Shown here: positions 28,421 to 32,700 of the stretch, piece after piece | How the letters are laid out: the number at the start of each line of letters is the position of its first letter | Numbering within the stretch: position 1 is the first letter of the stretch | NCBI RefSeq assembly: GCF_016793285.1 | Contig: NZ_JAEUMO010000110.1 | Span: 1 to 32,700, forward strand | Direction of reading: 5' to 3' | DNA length: 32,700 nucleotides | From: Phenylobacterium sp. | GTDB taxonomy: Bacteria > Pseudomonadota > Alphaproteobacteria > Caulobacterales > Caulobacteraceae | Notes under the pieces: generated by a model | The model's input: only the letters and a program-made list of their open reading frames with translations | Told to the model about the DNA's origin: nothing | Database searches by the model: none | Translations under genes and position numbers: made by a program

Positions 28421-29290
28421 ATGCACGAGACCGAGGACCGCAAAGCCATTCCCGTCGTGGTTCGTCACGACACGTTCTCCACGCTGCTCGTCCACGCCGA
28501 GCCCGGGCAGGCGTCGACCCACCGCGTCGAAGCGGCGGCCCGCCTCGCGCGCGACCTGGGCGCCCACCTGATCGGCGTCGGCGCCGAGACCTTCGAGCCC
28601 ATGCTGATGGCGGGGCCCTTCCTGGGCTACGCGGGCGGCGAGTGGGCGGGCCTCGTGCAGGACGGCATCCGCAAGAACATCGCCGCGGCCGAGGCCGCCT
28701 TTCAGCGCGACGCCGCAGGCGCCGATGTCGAATGGCGCACCCTGGAGGACTATCCGCACACGGCGCTGCGCCTGCTGGCGCGAGCCGCGGATCTCGTGGT
28801 CGTCGGCCCGCGCGGGCGCGGCGGCGACGTTCGCACCGCCGACCCGGCGGACGTGCTGTTGAACGCCGGCCGGCCGATCCTCGTGGTTCCGGAAGGCCGC
28901 CATCACCTGCGGGCCCAGTCCGTCGTCGTGGCCTGGAAGGACACCCGCGAATGCCGCCGCGCGATCGCCGACGCCCTGCCCTTCCTGCAGCGCGCGGACG
29001 ATGTCGTGGTCCTGGCGGTCGTCAAGCCGGACGCCGTCGAGTCGGCCGCGTTCGAGGTCGCCGACGTGGTCCAGAACCTCAAGCGTCACGGCGTCGAGGC
29101 GCGCCCCCTGGTGACGGCCGTTCCGCGGGAAGGCGTGACGGCCGAGATCGAGCGCGTCGCGCGCGCGAACACCGCGGATCTGGTCGTGTGCGGCGGGTAC
29201 GGCCACAGCCGGACGCGCGAATGGGCCTTCGGCGGCGTCACCGACGAACTGCTGCATCGCCCCGCGTGTTTCGTGCTGATGAGCCACTAG
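28421..29290 (+). CDS. Universal stress protein with two UspA domains
   Basis: The 289-residue cytosolic protein has two Usp domains. The second one carries the nucleotide-binding loop GGYGHSRTREWAFGGVTDEL near residues 256-275. The first has a weaker equivalent around VVVGPRGRGGDVRTADPADVLL. Tandem Usp proteins of this kind are common in alphaproteobacterial low-oxygen regulons. The ATG at 28421 has GGAG 6 nt upstream; the in-frame ATG at 28409 has none, so the later start is preferred. It lies 59 nt after fixK on the same strand and may be co-transcribed; I see no FixK box of its own. Confidence 0.87.
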   Translation: MHETEDRKAIPVVVRHDTFSTLLVHAEPGQASTHRVEAAARLARDLGAHLIGVGAETFEPMLMAGPFLGYAGGEWAGLVQDGIRKNIAAAEAAFQRDAAGADVEWRTLEDYPHTALRLLARAADLVVVGPRGRGGDVRTADPADVLLNAGRPILVVPEGRHHLRAQSVVVAWKDTRECRRAIADALPFLQRADDVVVLAVVKPDAVESAAFEVADVVQNLKRHGVEARPLVTAVPREGVTAEIERVARANTADLVVCGGYGHSRTREWAFGGVTDELLHRPACFVLMSH

Positions 29291-29303
29291 TAGTGTGCTG
29301 GAT

Positions 29304-29348
29304 CTGAAGTTCGCCTGCTTCCGGGTCGGAGCGCCGAGCGAACTTCAG
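29304..29348. repeat. 11-bp perfect inverted repeat between usp and cytochrome genes
   Basis: CTGAAGTTCGC (29304-29314) and GCGAACTTCAG (29338-29348) are exact reverse complements separated by 23 nt, starting 13 nt after the usp stop. There is no T-run after it. It could be an mRNA stem protecting the usp transcript, or an operator for the cytochrome gene that starts 37 nt later. Confidence 0.5.
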
Positions 29349-29384
29349 CGCTCGCGGGCGGCCCCTTCGGCCGAGGAGACGATC

Positions 29385-29762
29385 ATGCGCCGGCTTCCCC
29401 TCCTCCACGCGGCCCTCGCCCTGGGCCTGCTCGCCGGATGCGCGAGCGCGCCCATGCCCACGGCGGGGGGACCTGACTGGTCGAAGGTCCCGCCGCTCCC
29501 CAAGCTCGACGCGGCGCAGCAGCGTGGCCAGGACTTCGCCCTGCGGCGCTGCTCGGGTTGCCATACCGTGGGACTCGACGACGGCGGCGCGCGGGAGGGG
29601 CCGGCCTTCTCCCAGCTCGCGCGCCGCTACAACCCGATCTCGCTGGAACGCCGGTTCGCCGAGGTCTCCGCACACGGCTTCGACCGGATGCCGCCGGTGT
29701 CGTTCACGCGTTCGCAGTCGCAGGACCTGATCGCCTACCTGGATGTGTTGCGGGGCAACTGA
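29385..29762 (+). CDS. Lipoprotein c-type cytochrome, single heme
   Basis: The 125-residue protein has a lipoprotein signal peptide with lipobox LLAGC (Cys19), so it should be anchored in the periplasmic face of a membrane. One covalent heme site CSGCH lies at 56-60, with a likely axial Met102 in FDRMPPVSF. The remaining sequence is a small class I cytochrome c fold ending YLDVLRGN. It would carry electrons in the periplasm; partners are unknown. The ATG at 29385 has GAGGAG 6 nt upstream. A longer in-frame start at 29295 would remove the signal peptide from the N-terminus and is rejected. It lies between the usp and fixL genes in the low-oxygen block. Confidence 0.87.
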   Translation: MRRLPLLHAALALGLLAGCASAPMPTAGGPDWSKVPPLPKLDAAQQRGQDFALRRCSGCHTVGLDDGGAREGPAFSQLARRYNPISLERRFAEVSAHGFDRMPPVSFTRSQSQDLIAYLDVLRGN

Positions 29763-29871
29763 TCGCAGACGCGGCCATGCCCTTCGCCACCCGGACGCCG
29801 CGCCCCGCGCCAGGCGAGGCGACGCAAAAGCCGCCTTGCCACGGCCGGGTTCGCCGCCTACCCCGTTCCGC

Positions 29872-31354
<1,483 letters not shown>

Positions 31355-31362
<8 letters not shown>

Positions 31363-31960
31363 GCCGATCGTCCACCTGATCGACGACGACGAAGCCATCC
31401 GGACCTCGTTGGCCTTCCTCCTCGAGATGCACGACCTGCCGGTTGCGACCTACGCCTCGGCGCTGGCGTTCCTGGAGGTCGCGGAAGGCCTGACGGACGG
31501 TTGCGTCGTCACCGACGTGCGGATGCCGGAAATGAGCGGGCTCGAGCTGGTGCGCCGCCTCAAGGAGCGGGGAGTCGCGCTTCCGGTGATCGTGATCACC
31601 GGGCACGGCGACGTGCCGCTCGCCGTCGAGGCCATGCGCGCCGGGGTCGCCGACTTCATCGAGAAGCCGTTCGACGACGAGGTGCTGCTGTCGTCGATCC
31701 GCATGGCGCTCGACCTGCGCGCCGAGACCGACGCCCAGGCGGCCGAGCGGAGACGCTTCGAGGAGATGCTGGCCACGCTCTCCGGCCGCGAGAAGGACGT
31801 CCTGCGCGGCGTCATCGCGGGCAAGATGAACAAGGTCATCGCCCACGAACTCGGCATCAGCCCCCGCACGGTGGAGGTCTACCGCGCCAATGTGATGAGC
31901 AAGACCCAGGCGAACGGCCTCTCCGAACTCGTGCGCATCGCGCTGCTGGCCGGGTTCTAG
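31355..31960 (+). CDS. fixJ: FixJ, response regulator with LuxR-type DNA-binding domain
   Basis: The 201-residue regulator has a receiver domain with acidic pocket DDDE (10-13), phospho-acceptor D54 in [11 protein letters not shown]82 and K104 in IEKPF. A C-terminal LuxR/NarL helix-turn-helix follows (about 140-197; [22 protein letters not shown] in part, then [16 protein letters not shown]). Phosphorylated by FixL at low oxygen, it normally activates fixK. The ATG at 31355 lies inside the end of fixL, with GGAGGAG 10 nt upstream and GGAG abutting, so the two are co-translated. Confidence 0.94.
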
Positions 31961-32061
31961 AACATCGTTCCGGGCCGCCGATCTTCGTCGATAGCGATGC
32001 GAGATCAAAGACCTGGAGCCCGCCGCCCGCTTCCCGGGTCACGCGGCGCGCAGCGGGACGC

Positions 32062-32075
32062 TTGCGCGAGATCAA
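32062..32075. promoter_or_regulatory. FixK/FNR-like box upstream of the stand-alone receiver gene
   Basis: TTGCGCGAGATCAA differs from TTGA-N6-TCAA at one fixed position and ends 34 nt before the ATG at 32110. A related half, GCGAGATCAAA, occurs at 31999-32009. The 149-nt gap shows no other clear signal. The spacing is shorter than at the other boxes, which weakens the case. Confidence 0.4.
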
Positions 32076-32109
32076 ACCGCCGTTTTCCGGCCGGGACGAT
32101 ACTCGCACC

Positions 32110-32502
32110 ATGGACCAGCGCACCATCCGCCAGCCCCTTGTCTACGTCGTGGACGACGACGCGGCTGTGCGGCAAGCGCTCGAGTTCGCCCTGGACCTCG
32201 AAGGCTTCTCCGTCGAGACGTTCGAGTCCGGGGAAGCCCTCCTGCTGCGCGACACGCCGGCGGGGCCGGGTTGCCTGGTGCTGGACGAGCGGCTGCCGGG
32301 CATTTCCGGGCTCGACACGCTTCGTCAGTTGCGCGCCCGCGCGGTCGATCTCCCCGCGATCCTGATCACGACGCATCCCGGCCCCGTGCTCCGGGCCGCC
32401 GCGCAGCGCGCCGGCGTGCGCATCCTGGAAAAGCCGCTGCTGGGCGAGACCCTGGCCGTCGCGATCTACGAGGCCGTGAGTTCGTCCGAACCCAACACCT
32501 GA
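32110..32502 (+). CDS. Stand-alone receiver-domain protein (FixJ-like receiver without output domain)
   Basis: The 130-residue protein is a single receiver: acidic pocket DDD (15-17), phospho-acceptor D59 in VLDERLPGISG, T in the ILITTHP strand, and K113 in ILEKPLLGE. There is no DNA-binding or enzymatic domain. It resembles the FixJ receiver in its DxxLPG(I/M)SGL pattern. It could act as a phosphate sink or competitor for FixL, or be a diffusible switch for another partner; this is inference. The ATG at 32110 is the sensible start; longer frames overlap fixJ in another frame. Its stop is 11 nt from the convergent hemA stop. Confidence 0.85.
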   Translation: MDQRTIRQPLVYVVDDDAAVRQALEFALDLEGFSVETFESGEALLLRDTPAGPGCLVLDERLPGISGLDTLRQLRARAVDLPAILITTHPGPVLRAAAQRAGVRILEKPLLGETLAVAIYEAVSSSEPNT

Positions 32503-32513
32503 GCCGGCAGGGT

Positions 32514-32700
32514 TTACGCCGCGACGGCGGGCCGCCGTTCGAGCTGGCACATCGTCCACAGTTTTTCGAGCACCTCGACGAGTTCGTCCATCATGCGGTC
32601 GTCGTGGGCGGGGGACGGGGTGAAGCGCAGGCGTTCCGTGCCGCGGGGGACGGTGGGGTAGTTGATCGGCTGGACGTAGATGCCGTGGTCTTCCAGCAGC
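32514..32700 (-). CDS. hemA: 5-aminolevulinate synthase, C-terminal end (gene runs off the right edge)
   Basis: The visible 61 residues read on the minus strand include [20 protein letters not shown] and [20 protein letters not shown], the well-known end of alphaproteobacterial ALA synthase (the C4/Shemin enzyme making 5-aminolevulinate from glycine and succinyl-CoA). The stop TAA is at 32516-32514. The enzyme feeds heme synthesis, and in related bacteria hemA is often FixK- or FNR-controlled; its promoter lies outside the window. The last residues (LERRPAVAA) are usual for this tail. Confidence 0.93.
   Translation of the reverse strand, partial: LLEDHGIYVQPINYPTVPRGTERLRFTPSPAHDDRMMDELVEVLEKLWTMCQLERRPAVAA

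Overview
The window is very GC-rich, densely packed chromosomal DNA with no phage, insertion sequence, tRNA, rRNA or CRISPR array that I could see. An RsaA/RsaD/RsaE-like surface-protein secretion locus, a heme FixL/FixJ/FixK oxygen circuit, an ALA-synthase-type hemA and a promoter fitting the Caulobacter housekeeping consensus together suggest an alphaproteobacterium of the Caulobacteraceae (Caulobacter or Phenylobacterium). That placement is inference, not a database result.

Positions 1-24.8 kb form a cell-surface locus. It starts with the end of a glucose-1-phosphate cytidylyltransferase gene (CDP-sugar supply), a sulfotransferase, an exported M23 peptidase and a GT4 glycosyltransferase. 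Next, on the minus strand, come a type I secretion ABC ATPase/permease, its membrane fusion protein, and a 622-residue cysteine-free RTX protein that may be an S-layer or surface-layer protein. The RTX gene has its own promoter and terminator. From 9.5 to 16.1 kb lie a DUF6270-like protein and a four-gene minus-strand operon whose genes each overlap by 4 nt. Three of its proteins carry a ~37-residue repeat, and two share a GT-B-like domain with a conserved four-cysteine array. A second sulfotransferase follows. Then comes a GT2 / small four-helix transporter / polytopic membrane protein trio that looks like a Gtr- or Arn-type lipid-linked sugar transfer cassette. The locus ends with a Wzm/Wzt-type polysaccharide ABC exporter, an MFS transporter and a second GT4 enzyme. 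That enzyme shares an unusual C-terminal module with the first GT4.

Positions 24.85-32.7 kb are an oxygen-response block: a Baeyer-Villiger-type monooxygenase, a DUF883-like membrane protein, a host-attachment-family protein, FixK, a tandem UspA protein, a lipoprotein c-type cytochrome, FixL, FixJ, a stand-alone receiver protein and the 3' end of hemA. FNR/FixK boxes (TTGA-N6-TCAA or one mismatch) lie about 34-60 nt upstream of four of these genes. The inferred circuit is FixL (O2 sensor) to FixJ to FixK to local targets.

The most unusual element is in the 273-nt gap at 24833-25105. It holds a minus-strand terminator hairpin, an orphan Shine-Dalgarno sequence complementary to the 16S rRNA tail, a 10-bp palindrome and two FixK boxes. 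This looks like a FixK-controlled small RNA (an analogue in concept of E. coli FnrS) or an attenuated leader of the downstream GT4 gene.
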